Positions 29,819 to 36,705 of a stretch of DNA of 36,705 nucleotides are shown piece after piece. The notes beneath the pieces were generated by a model. The model ran no database searches. It was not told where the DNA came from and worked only from the letters and a program-made list of their open reading frames with translations. Source of the DNA: Acidobacteriota bacterium (GTDB taxonomy: Bacteria > Acidobacteriota > Terriglobia > Acidiferrales > UBA7541); contig JAKASX010000030.1 in the NCBI GenBank assembly GCA_021818865.1, positions 1 through 36,705 of the forward strand. Direction: 5' to 3'. Every line of letters begins with the position of its first letter. Within the stretch, counting starts at the first letter, position 1. Position numbers and translations under genes: made by a program.

Positions 29819-30516
29819 GCCCACGGACCCTCCAACGCTTCGCGCGTTTCCTCGACGCCGGCGCGCCAGACCTGCATCATTTGCTCATCGGGTTTGTCGT
29901 AGACGCCGCCGAAATTGCCGTCGCCGAGATAGCCGCGAACGCCCGCGGCGTCCATCATGCGCATGCGAGCGAGATCGATCATTTGTTTCTGACCGCTTGG
30001 CATTTTCACGCCAGCGAGGCGAGTCCAGGCGAAATTTTCCATCCAGGAGGCGTGGGACGCGACGGAATCAATTGCGGCGACGGCGGCGGCGGTTTTCGGA
30101 GCGTTCCACCAATTGTGCCATTTCACGGTCACGCCGGGATGGGCGTTCATCCATTCCTGCAGGATCGAGCCGCCGGGAATATTGCCGCCGTGGCCGTTCA
30201 CGAAAAGGATCCGCTTGAAGCCGGAACCGGCGAGGCTTTCGAGAATATCGGCCATGATGCGCTGGTAGGTGTCGAGGCGAAGACTGACGGAGCCGGGATA
30301 GGCGCGGAAGTAAGGCGTGATGCCGTAATAAAGGACGGGAAAAACGGGCACGCCGAGCGGCTCGGCAGCTTCCAGGGCGACGCGCTCGGCGAGGATGGCG
30401 TCGGTGGCGAGCGAGAGGTAGGCGTGCTGCTCGGTGCTGCCGACGGGGACGACGGCGCGGGCGTCCTGCTTGAGTTTTTGCTCGACCTGCATCCAGTTCA
30501 TTTCGGTGATTTTCAT
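29815..30516 (-). CDS. Creatininase-family amidohydrolase
   Basis: The protein has 233 residues. The metal-binding pattern of the family is present: Glu29 and His31 in VPVGSTEQHA, Asp39 in LATDAI, His109 in FVNGHGGNIP and Glu160 in ASHASWMENF. These correspond to the Glu, His, Asp, His and Glu ligands of creatininase. One difference is that the usual HGPHLP stretch reads HAYLSL, lacking the second histidine. Family members hydrolyse creatinine, formamides of the riboflavin route or other cyclic amides; the substrate here is open. ATG 30516 is the natural start by homology. It is the first gene of the four-gene minus-strand run and is divergent from the pseudokinase gene. Confidence 0.88.
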   Translation of the reverse strand: MKITEMNWMQVEQKLKQDARAVVPVGSTEQHAYLSLATDAILAERVALEAAEPLGVPVFPVLYYGITPYFRAYPGSVSLRLDTYQRIMADILESLAGSGFKRILFVNGHGGNIPGGSILQEWMNAHPGVTVKWHNWWNAPKTAAAVAAIDSVASHASWMENFAWTRLAGVKMPSGQKQMIDLARMRMMDAAGVRGYLGDGNFGGVYDKPDEQMMQVWRAGVEETREALEGPWA

Positions 30517-30606
30517 TTTCGTTGTCCGTAGCTTTGGATGACCGCACTGTAGGCCCGGGGGAATGGCTTCGTCAAGACGAGTGCCGGGGTCATGCGGCGG
30601 GCCGCG

Positions 30607-30635
30607 TTGACGGACCCACGTACTAGACTTAGGAT
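30607..30635 (+). promoter_or_regulatory. Putative promoter of the pseudokinase gene
   Basis: TTGACG (30607-30612), a 17-bp spacer and TAGGAT (30630-30635) fit sigma-70 hexamers at five and four of six positions. Transcription would begin near 30642, giving a leader of about 27 bases that includes GAGGA before ATG 30669. Confidence 0.5.
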
Positions 30636-30668
30636 GGGCGCGATGCCCTGTGAGGACATCGCCGTTCC

Positions 30669-33242
30669 ATGGATTCACTTCTCGGACAGACCATTTCCCA
30701 TTACCGTATTCTTGCCCCGCTGGGTGGCCAGGAAGGCGTCTACGTAGGCAAAGACACACAGTCGGGGCGACCTGTCTTCATAAGGTTTTTCCCGAAGGGA
30801 TGGGGCGATCCCGAGTCGCTCGCCAAACTCCGGCATCTGGCGCGAACCGTTACGGGCTTGAATTACCGTCACATTCTGGCTGCGTCGGATTTCGGCGAGC
30901 GCAACGGACGACTGTACAGCGTGACCGAGCTGCAGGACGCGGAAACGCTGCGCGAGCGCATCGCCGGACGCTCGATTCGCTTTACCGACCTGCTCGATCT
31001 GGGCGCGCAAATCGCGAGCGCGCTCGATGCGGCGCATTCCGAGGGCGTGGTGCACGGAGCGCTGCAGCCGATCGACGTCTGGGTGACGCGGCAGGGCGAA
31101 ACCCGCGTGACGGAATTCGGCTTGTACGAGTTGCTGCCGGCAGCGAGCCGCGTGGGCTGGGGCGCGGACAGCTACCTTTCGCCGGAACAGGTGCGAGGCA
31201 AGGCGGCCGATGCGCGAAGCGACCTTTTCGCGCTGGGCGCGATCCTGCATGAAATGGCGACGGGACAGCCGGCGTTTCAAGGACCGGATGCCGCGGCGAT
31301 CCATCAGGCGATTCTGGAGTCCGATCCCGCGCCGCCGTCGGCGGGCAGCTCGACGCTGCCGGCGATGTTCGATTCGATCGTCGTGAGGGCGCTGGCGAAG
31401 AATCCGGACGAGCGGTATCAGACGGCGGCGGATCTGGAAATGGATTTGCGCCGGCTGCTGCGGGAATGGGAATCGGAACGCATCGCGGCGACGCGGGCGG
31501 CGCTGGCCGAGCCCGGTGCGACGCAGTCTCGCGATGCGCAAGAAGGGACGGGCGGCGCGCCGAAACGATCGAAGGGCCGGCTGGCGATGATGCTGGTGAC
31601 CGCGCTGCTGTTGGCAGCGGCAGGCGGCGCGATCGCGGTGCGGATGATGCGGCATTCGGCAACGTCGCTGCCGGCGGTGTTTCACCGGCTGACGTTTCGC
31701 CGCGGCACGATCGAAACGGCGCGCTTCGCGCCGGATGGACACACGATCTATTACAGCGCCGCATGGGACGGCCAGCCGCCGCAGATTTTTTCGGTGCGGC
31801 CGGAATCGCCGGAATCGAAGCCGCTCGGCGTGAGCGACGCGGTCATTTTGGGCATCTCTCCCGCGGGCGAATTGGCGATTCTGGCGGGCGTGCACGATTC
31901 CGGAATGGGAGAAAGAGAAGGCGAACTAGAAAGCGTGACGGCGGCTGGCGGCGTGCCGGAAACCATCCTGAAGAACGCCGAGGACGCCGATTGGTCGCCT
32001 ATCGGCAAGGGCATCGCCATTGTGCGACGAGTGGACGGACGCGACCGGCTGGAATATCCGATTGGGACGGTGCTGGCGGAGACGAGCGGCGCGATTGGCG
32101 ACGTGCGGTTTTCTCCGAATGGCAGCCGAATCGCATTCGTCGAGCGGCCGGAGGCCGGGAGCGCGGCCGGCACACTGGACATGGTTGACGTGAAGGGCGG
32201 ACGAGAGACGCTTTCGCGGGACTGGGCGAGCCTCGACGGACTGGCGTGGTCGCCGGACGGCAAGCAGGTGTGGTTTACCGCAGCGCGGCACGCAGGACAG
32301 CAAGTTTACGTGGTAGACCTTTCCAGACAGCTACGCCAAGTGGCGGCGATGGCCGGTTCGTTGCGCTTGGAGGACATCGCCGCGGACGGGCGGATGCTGC
32401 TGGTGCGCGACGACGTGCGGCGCGGAATGATCGAGGCGGAACGCGGGCAGAACAACGAACAGAACATTTCCTGGCTCGACGGTTCCAAGCTGAGCGATCT
32501 TTCCGCCGACGGCAAAACCGTGCTATTCGATGAAGCGGGCGAGGCCGGCGGCGTGGAACAGGCGATTTACGTTCGCCTGATCGGCGGCGGCGACCCGACG
32601 CGGCTGGCAGCGGGACGCGCGCTCGCGCTTTCTCCCGACGGGAAACAGGTGCTGGCGGAATCGCCGGGACCGAACCGGAATTTGATGGTGCTGCCGGCGG
32701 GAGCGGGCGCGGCATTGAATTTGCCGGAGGTCCCGGTGAGCCACCGCTGGGCGGCGTGGTTGCCGGATGGTAAGCGATTCGTCTTTCTGGGGCGGGAGCC
32801 GGGGCAGGGATTGCGATTGTTCGTCGAAAACGCGGCCGGCGGCTTGCCGCGCGCGTTCAGTCCGGCGGGACTGGGCGGCTCGGCGGCGCTTTCGCCGGAT
32901 GGAAGCCGAGTGGCGGCGATGGGGCCCGACGGCAAAGGGTACCTCTATCCGATTGACGGCGGCGCGGTGCCGACGTTTCCCGGACTGACGCCGGCGGATA
33001 CGATCGTAGGCTGGAGCCGCGACGGCTTGGCGATCTACGTGGCGGAGGGAACGCTGCCGGTGAACGTCTTCCGGATGAGCCTCTCCAGCGGACGTAAAAC
33101 GCCGCTGTGGCAATTGGCGCCGACGGATACTGCGGGCGTCACGCATCTGGATGCGATCCGGGTGACTCCGGATGGAAAATTCTGCGCATATTCCTATCGC
33201 CGAACCTTTTCCTACCTTTACCTCGCCCAAGGTTTGCAGTAG
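30669..33242 (+). CDS. Transmembrane pseudokinase with TolB/WD40-type beta-propeller
   Basis: The protein has 857 residues. The N-terminal domain (about 10-265) aligns throughout with the kinase at 14306-17320 (SHYRILAPLGG, ALDAAHSEG, YLSPEQVRGKAADARSDLFALG, ILHEMATG). Every catalytic position is altered. The glycine loop is degenerate (LGGQEGVYVG). The ATP lysine is Arg39 (FIRFFP), the alphaC Glu is Leu57, HRDIKPAN reads HGALQPID (129-136), and DFG is EFG (149-151). The frame is intact and the fold landmarks are kept, so this is a pseudokinase rather than a decayed gene. A transmembrane helix (about 305-325) is followed by a periplasmic propeller with blades such as ARFAPDGHTIYYSA, VRFSPNGSRIAFVE, LAWSPDGKQVWFTA and AALSPDGSRVAAMG. 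It presumably transmits a signal by binding rather than phosphorylation. Confidence 0.92.
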   Translation: MDSLLGQTISHYRILAPLGGQEGVYVGKDTQSGRPVFIRFFPKGWGDPESLAKLRHLARTVTGLNYRHILAASDFGERNGRLYSVTELQDAETLRERIAGRSIRFTDLLDLGAQIASALDAAHSEGVVHGALQPIDVWVTRQGETRVTEFGLYELLPAASRVGWGADSYLSPEQVRGKAADARSDLFALGAILHEMATGQPAFQGPDAAAIHQAILESDPAPPSAGSSTLPAMFDSIVVRALAKNPDERYQTAADLEMDLRRLLREWESERIAATRAALAEPGATQSRDAQEGTGGAPKRSKGRLAMMLVTALLLAAAGGAIAVRMMRHSATSLPAVFHRLTFRRGTIETARFAPDGHTIYYSAAWDGQPPQIFSVRPESPESKPLGVSDAVILGISPAGELAILAGVHDSGMGEREGELESVTAAGGVPETILKNAEDADWSPIGKGIAIVRRVDGRDRLEYPIGTVLAETSGAIGDVRFSPNGSRIAFVERPEAGSAAGTLDMVDVKGGRETLSRDWASLDGLAWSPDGKQVWFTAARHAGQQVYVVDLSRQLRQVAAMAGSLRLEDIAADGRMLLVRDDVRRGMIEAERGQNNEQNISWLDGSKLSDLSADGKTVLFDEAGEAGGVEQAIYVRLIGGGDPTRLAAGRALALSPDGKQVLAESPGPNRNLMVLPAGAGAALNLPEVPVSHRWAAWLPDGKRFVFLGREPGQGLRLFVENAAGGLPRAFSPAGLGGSAALSPDGSRVAAMGPDGKGYLYPIDGGAVPTFPGLTPADTIVGWSRDGLAIYVAEGTLPVNVFRMSLSSGRKTPLWQLAPTDTAGVTHLDAIRVTPDGKFCAYSYRRTFSYLYLAQGLQ

Positions 33243-33329
33243 CAGGAAGTTGACCCGTTTGGCAAAGCGCCACGCTGCGCTGGAAGGCACGGTGGCGGAG
33301 GGGCGCGACCAGTGGCTTTCGGATCGGTT

Positions 33330-33348
33330 CGCAGGCTGGAAGCCTGCG
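33330..33348. repeat. Hairpin in the gap before the MDR gene
   Basis: CGCAGGCT / AGCCTGCG forms a perfect 8-bp stem with a 3-base loop, about 90 bp after the pseudokinase stop. It resembles common dispersed GC hairpins. It may end the pseudokinase transcript, although no U-tract follows. Confidence 0.5.
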
Positions 33349-33467
33349 CCACCGCCAAACGGAATCACGCCGCGAGCAACACCGCGCTTGCATTGGTTTG
33401 TGGGTTCGTGTATCGCTGAAAGTTCGGGCGTGAGCCGCCCGGCCGGGAAACGAACAAGGAGGGACGC

Positions 33468-34475
33468 ATGCGGGCATACGAGTTGCACGACTTCGCGATC
33501 GAGCAATTGAGGATCGCGGAACGGCCCGATCCGAAGCCGGGTTCGGGGCAGGTGGTGATGGGAGTGCGCGCGGTTGCGCTGAATTTCCGCGATACGCTCG
33601 TCGCGAAAGGCCTCTACAGCCGCAAGCTTCGGTTGCCGCTCGTGCCTTGCTCGGATGCCGCGGGGGAAGTGATCGCAGTGGGCGAGGGCGTGAAACGACT
33701 GCGCGTGGGCGACCGCGTGGCGGCGAATTTCATGACGGGTTGGATCGAAGGCGAACTGGACGAAGCGAAGGCGCGGACGGCACTGGGCGCGGCCGTGCCG
33801 GGCGTGCTGGCCGAGCAGGTGGTTTTCGCGCAGGAATCGCTGGTGCGGATACCGGACTCGCTGTCGTTTGAGGAAGCCTCGACGCTTCCCTGCACCGGTG
33901 TCACCGCGTGGAACGCGCTGATGGTTTCCGGCCGGCTGCGGCCGGGGGAAACGGTGCTGGTGCAAGGGACGGGCGGCGTATCGATTTTCGCGCTCCAATT
34001 GGCACGGATGGCCGGCGCGTTCGTGATCGCGACATCGTCGAGCGACGCGAAACTCGAGCGGGCGCGCGAACTGGGCGCGGCCATCGGCATCAATTACAAG
34101 ACCACGCTCGATTGGGGCGAAAAGGCGCTGGAACTGACGGCGCGGCGTGGCGTGGATCACGTTGTGGAAGTCGGTGGAGCGGAAACGCTGCCGCAATCGG
34201 CGCGCGCGGCGCGTTTTGGCGGACACATCGCGCTCGTCGGAAACCTGACCGGCCGCGGTGGCGTGGACTTGGTGCCTGTGTTCATGAAGGCGCTGCGCGT
34301 GAACGGCATTTTCGTCGGTTCGCGGGCGATGTTCGAAGACCTGAATCGCGCGGCGGCTCACGCGGGACTGCGGCCGGTGGTCGATCGCGTGTTCCCGTTC
34401 GAGGAGGCGGTCGAAGCGCTGCGCTACATGGAAAGCGGGGCGCATTTCGGCAAGATCGTGATCCGCGTGGGATAA
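33468..34475 (+). CDS. Zinc-free MDR-family NAD(P)-dependent oxidoreductase
   Basis: The protein has 335 residues. The medium-chain dehydrogenase layout is clear: substrate lobe with VRAVALNFRDTLVAKGLY and PLVPCSDAAGEVIAVGEGV, then the Rossmann motif VLVQGTGGVSIFALQLARMAG (about 164-184), and a C-terminal FEEAVEALRYMESGAHFGKI. It lacks the four structural zinc cysteines of alcohol dehydrogenases and is closer to enoyl or quinone reductases. AAGGAGGGACGC precedes ATG 33468. The stop lies 32 bp before the old-yellow-enzyme gene, whose own ribosome site is in the gap, so the two are probably one operon for reducing unsaturated carbonyls. Confidence 0.93.
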   Translation: MRAYELHDFAIEQLRIAERPDPKPGSGQVVMGVRAVALNFRDTLVAKGLYSRKLRLPLVPCSDAAGEVIAVGEGVKRLRVGDRVAANFMTGWIEGELDEAKARTALGAAVPGVLAEQVVFAQESLVRIPDSLSFEEASTLPCTGVTAWNALMVSGRLRPGETVLVQGTGGVSIFALQLARMAGAFVIATSSSDAKLERARELGAAIGINYKTTLDWGEKALELTARRGVDHVVEVGGAETLPQSARAARFGGHIALVGNLTGRGGVDLVPVFMKALRVNGIFVGSRAMFEDLNRAAAHAGLRPVVDRVFPFEEAVEALRYMESGAHFGKIVIRVG

Positions 34476-34507
34476 ACGGCGGCGCGAACGGAACCGGAGG
34501 AATTTCA

Positions 34508-35629
34508 ATGGCCCATCTTTTTGAACCGCTCGAACTGCGCGGAACGCGGCTGCGGAATCGCATCGGCGTATCGCCAATGTGCCAGTATTCGTGCTCGGAA
34601 GGTTTGGCGACCGAGTGGCATCTGGTGCATTTGGGTTCGCGGGCCGTGGGCGGAGCGGCGCTGGTTTTCACAGAAGCTGCGGCGGTCGCGCCTGAAGGCC
34701 GGATCAGCCCGCAGGACCTGGGGATTTGGAGCGACGCGCACGCGGAAGCGCTCGCGCCGGTGGTGCGATTCGTTCACGCACAGGGGAGCCTGGCCGGCAT
34801 TCAACTCGCACACGCGGGCCGCAAAGGGAGCACAAAACGGCCGTGGGAGGGCCAGGGAAAAGCCGCGGAAACGGAAGGCGGATGGAGCCGCGTGGTGGCG
34901 CCGAGCGCCATCGCATTTCGTGAAGATTATCCAACGCCGCAGGAGGTAGATGAGCCGGGAATCGCCGCGGTGGTGCGCGCGTTCGCCGATGCGGCCGCGC
35001 GCGCCGCGCAGGCAGGCTTCGACGTGGTGGAAATTCACGCCGCGCATGGATACCTGATCCACGAATTTCTTTCGCCGCACGCGAATCGGCGAAGCGATCG
35101 GTACGGCGGTTCGTTTGAAAATCGCACGCGGCTGGCGCGCGAAGTGGTGGAAGCGGTGCGGCGCGCGTGGCCGGAACGCAATCCATTGTTTCTCCGCATT
35201 TCGTCCACCGACTGGCTGCCGAACGGCTGGGACGTGGAGCAATCGGTGGAACTAGCGCGCCAGGTGCGGCTTTTGGGCGTGGATTTGGTGGATTGCTCTT
35301 CGGGGGGCATTGCTCCAAACGAAACGATTCCGGCAGGCCCCGGCTATCAGACTGCGTTTGCGGAACAGATTCGGCGCGAAGCGGGAATCGCGACAGCGGC
35401 GGTCGGAATGATCACCGAGCCGGTGCAGGCCGATCACGTGATTCGCAGCGGGCAAGCGGATATGGTGCTGATGGCGCGGGAATTTCTGCGCGATCCCTAT
35501 TGGCCGCTGCGGGCGGCACAGGAGCTGGGGAACGCGGCGTCGTGGCCCGCACAATATTTGCGCGCGGCGCCATCTGGAGTGCCCGTGCGCGTTCCGGCCG
35601 AATCCATTCGACCGGAATGCGCAGAATGA
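34508..35629 (+). CDS. Old yellow enzyme family NADH:flavin oxidoreductase, YqjM-like
   Basis: The protein has 373 residues. It is an FMN-dependent TIM-barrel ene-reductase. The YqjM-class marks are Cys25 and Tyr27 in VSPMCQYSC near the flavin, and His177 and His180 in EIHAAHGYLIHEFLSP as the substrate-anion pair. NRRSDRYGGSFENR is the family motif. The end (ADMVLMAREFLRDPYWPLRA) is also typical. It reduces alpha,beta-unsaturated ketones, maleimides or nitro compounds using NADPH. ATG 34508 has GGAGGAA upstream; the same frame is open far upstream, but only as a shadow inside the MDR gene. It is the second gene of the pair and ends one base before the stop of the convergent helicase gene. Confidence 0.93.
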   Translation: MAHLFEPLELRGTRLRNRIGVSPMCQYSCSEGLATEWHLVHLGSRAVGGAALVFTEAAAVAPEGRISPQDLGIWSDAHAEALAPVVRFVHAQGSLAGIQLAHAGRKGSTKRPWEGQGKAAETEGGWSRVVAPSAIAFREDYPTPQEVDEPGIAAVVRAFADAAARAAQAGFDVVEIHAAHGYLIHEFLSPHANRRSDRYGGSFENRTRLAREVVEAVRRAWPERNPLFLRISSTDWLPNGWDVEQSVELARQVRLLGVDLVDCSSGGIAPNETIPAGPGYQTAFAEQIRREAGIATAAVGMITEPVQADHVIRSGQADMVLMAREFLRDPYWPLRAAQELGNAASWPAQYLRAAPSGVPVRVPAESIRPECAE

Positions 35630-35630
35630 T

Positions 35631-36705
35631 TCAGCGGGCAGCGGCGACGGGCACCGGACGATCGGTCGCGCCCATCAGCACGCCATCGCAATAGACCAGG
35701 AATTTTCCGGAAAGCGAAGGCACGCGTTCCCCGGGCAGAAGAATGCCGACAAGATTCAGCGGGTCGGCCGCGGAAACGGTGGCGATCTCTCTCGTATTGG
35801 GTTCCGTACGCGAAGCACGAAGGGATTCGACGGCGAGCGGCAAAGCGAATTGCTCGCCGAGGAAACCGTCAACGAAACGCCCGCCGCGGATTTCGCCGCG
35901 ATCCTCCAAACGGCGAAGGGCGATGAGCATTTCGCGCCACGGCGGCAGAATGTTTTCGCGCTCCGTCAGTTCCCGAAAGATCACGCCATAACGATCGAGC
36001 AGCATCCGGCAAGCCAATTCCACGGCTTTCGCGCGTTCGGCCGTGGCGCCGAATTCAAGGACCGACCACCGGCCGGTGCTGTGCCGCGGACGCAAGGCGC
36101 GGGAGCGGCCGATGCCGGCGCGGCGGCGTGGATCGAGCAAGGCGCGGAGATTATCGAAATCATCTGCGGTGACGCGGCCGGCGGCGACGAGTTCCCACAG
36201 AGCGGTTTCCACTTCGGCCTTCAGGCGGCCCGAGCCGCGAACGATATCGGCGAAAAAGCTGGCGCCGCGGCGCTCGAGCCACGCAAGGACGTCTCGCGCG
36301 GCGTGGTTCAGCCCCGCGGCGGAATGGACGGCGCCTGCGGCGAGCGCGAGCCAATCGGACTCTTCACGCAAAAAGAGGGCTATTGGAGCGACGCTGGTGG
36401 GCGCGACGCGGCGGGCCGACGAGCCCGCTTCGATCGTCGCCGGATGCGGCCTGAGCCTGCCCCATCCGGCTACACCGCTCAGACACAACGTATCGAGGAG
36501 TTTCGGATCGTAGCCCTGGATGCGGCGCGGCAGAATCTGCGATTCCCAGGCGCTCGCCGGCGCTTCGAATCCCTGCAACTGGCGCAGAACTTCGATCATG
36601 CCGCGTTCGCCCGATTGCTGCGTTCCGGGCGCGACGTGCTGCCAGCGGCAGAGCCAGCGCAAAAATTGCGCGGGACTCACCGGCTCGATTTCGCGGCGCA
36701 GACGC
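35631..36705 (-). CDS. lhr: Lhr-type DNA/RNA helicase, C-terminal part (runs off the right edge)
   Basis: The last 357 residues are present. The frame is open through the window edge, so the GTG at 36680 is internal. It begins with RLRREIEPVSPAQFLRWLCR and continues with WQHVAPGTQ, VLRQLQGFEAPASAWESQIL, then LCLSGVAGWGRL. That is the winged-helix and accessory region that follows the helicase core in large helicase-related (Lhr) proteins. The end includes a Lhr-C type domain (RYGVIFRELTERENILPPWREML and GRFVDGFLGEQFALPLAVE). The DEAD-box motor domains are outside the window. Lhr is a 3'-5' superfamily 2 helicase linked to DNA repair. It is convergent with the old-yellow-enzyme gene. Confidence 0.88.
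   Translation of the reverse strand, partial: RLRREIEPVSPAQFLRWLCRWQHVAPGTQQSGERGMIEVLRQLQGFEAPASAWESQILPRRIQGYDPKLLDTLCLSGVAGWGRLRPHPATIEAGSSARRVAPTSVAPIALFLREESDWLALAAGAVHSAAGLNHAARDVLAWLERRGASFFADIVRGSGRLKAEVETALWELVAAGRVTADDFDNLRALLDPRRRAGIGRSRALRPRHSTGRWSVLEFGATAERAKAVELACRMLLDRYGVIFRELTERENILPPWREMLIALRRLEDRGEIRGGRFVDGFLGEQFALPLAVESLRASRTEPNTREIATVSAADPLNLVGILLPGERVPSLSGKFLVYCDGVLMGATDRPVPVAAAR

Noticed and set aside
30669-33242. The kinase-like gene as a decaying pseudogene
   Set aside because: The 857-codon frame is intact, has promoter and ribosome site, and keeps fold motifs and propeller blades; only catalytic residues are altered, which fits a maintained pseudokinase better.
32523-34577. 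684-codon minus-strand frame spanning two plus-strand genes
   Set aside because: It covers the propeller end and the MDR gene antisense; it is rich in Arg and His with no recognisable fold, so it is a shadow.
1-36705. Recent horizontal transfer or a genomic island
   Set aside because: No integrase, transposase or phage gene is visible and base composition appears even apart from promoter gaps. Only the tRNA 3' copy hints at past integration.

Overview
The window is about 36.7 kb of GC-rich chromosomal DNA, densely coding on both strands, with one tRNA and no insertion sequence, phage or plasmid gene that I can see. The gene mix suggests a soil-type member of the Acidobacteriota. It includes a Ser/Thr kinase with a TPR tail and the motif [20 protein letters not shown], a second kinase-like protein with a beta-propeller tail, an ECF sigma/zinc-finger anti-sigma operon, many secreted hydrolases, a BNR/sortilin-like beta-propeller protein and a GH172 enzyme. 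The phylum call rests on family resemblance only.

Layout. At the left edge is the N-terminus of a secreted BNR-propeller protein (1-576, minus). A regulatory gap with a GntR-type palindrome (886-897) follows, then a Tat-signal small protein and an amidase (1050-2952). Next comes an ECF sigma / anti-sigma / secreted secretin-like operon (3135-5016), which carries three copies of one palindromic element. A block of periplasmic enzymes follows: S10 carboxypeptidase, molybdopterin oxidoreductase, a cytochrome c-copper monooxygenase fusion, FmdA-type acetamidase, a PQQ-propeller lipoprotein and a second, Tat-exported amidase (5067-14168). A canonical transmembrane Ser/Thr kinase occupies 14306-17320.

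The middle part holds a PLP aminotransferase, an esterase-quinone reductase pair, a DoxX-like membrane protein, a small CxC-rich secreted protein, and a divergent MocR regulator. These are followed by tRNA-Arg(TCT), a partial copy of the tRNA 3' end, GH172, and a Gly/Pro-rich secreted protein (17730-26292). The right part is a minus-strand operon of creatininase, ketopantoate reductase-like protein, SDR and M20 peptidase (30516 down to 26483). Opposite it is a divergent pseudokinase-propeller gene (30669-33242), then an MDR/old-yellow-enzyme pair (33468-35629) and the C-terminal part of an Lhr helicase running off the right edge.

Functionally the window looks like heterotrophic scavenging. 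It has at least five amide or peptide hydrolases, sugar and ester hydrolases, several redox enzymes that probably act in the periplasm, and envelope-sensing regulators. The observations most worth following are the pseudokinase, which has lost every catalytic residue; the amidase that appears split from a Tat/AtzG-like module, possibly by a frameshift; the cytochrome c-PHM-like fusion with all copper ligands; the palindrome family that invades an anti-sigma gene; and the tRNA 3'-end duplication bounded by hairpins.
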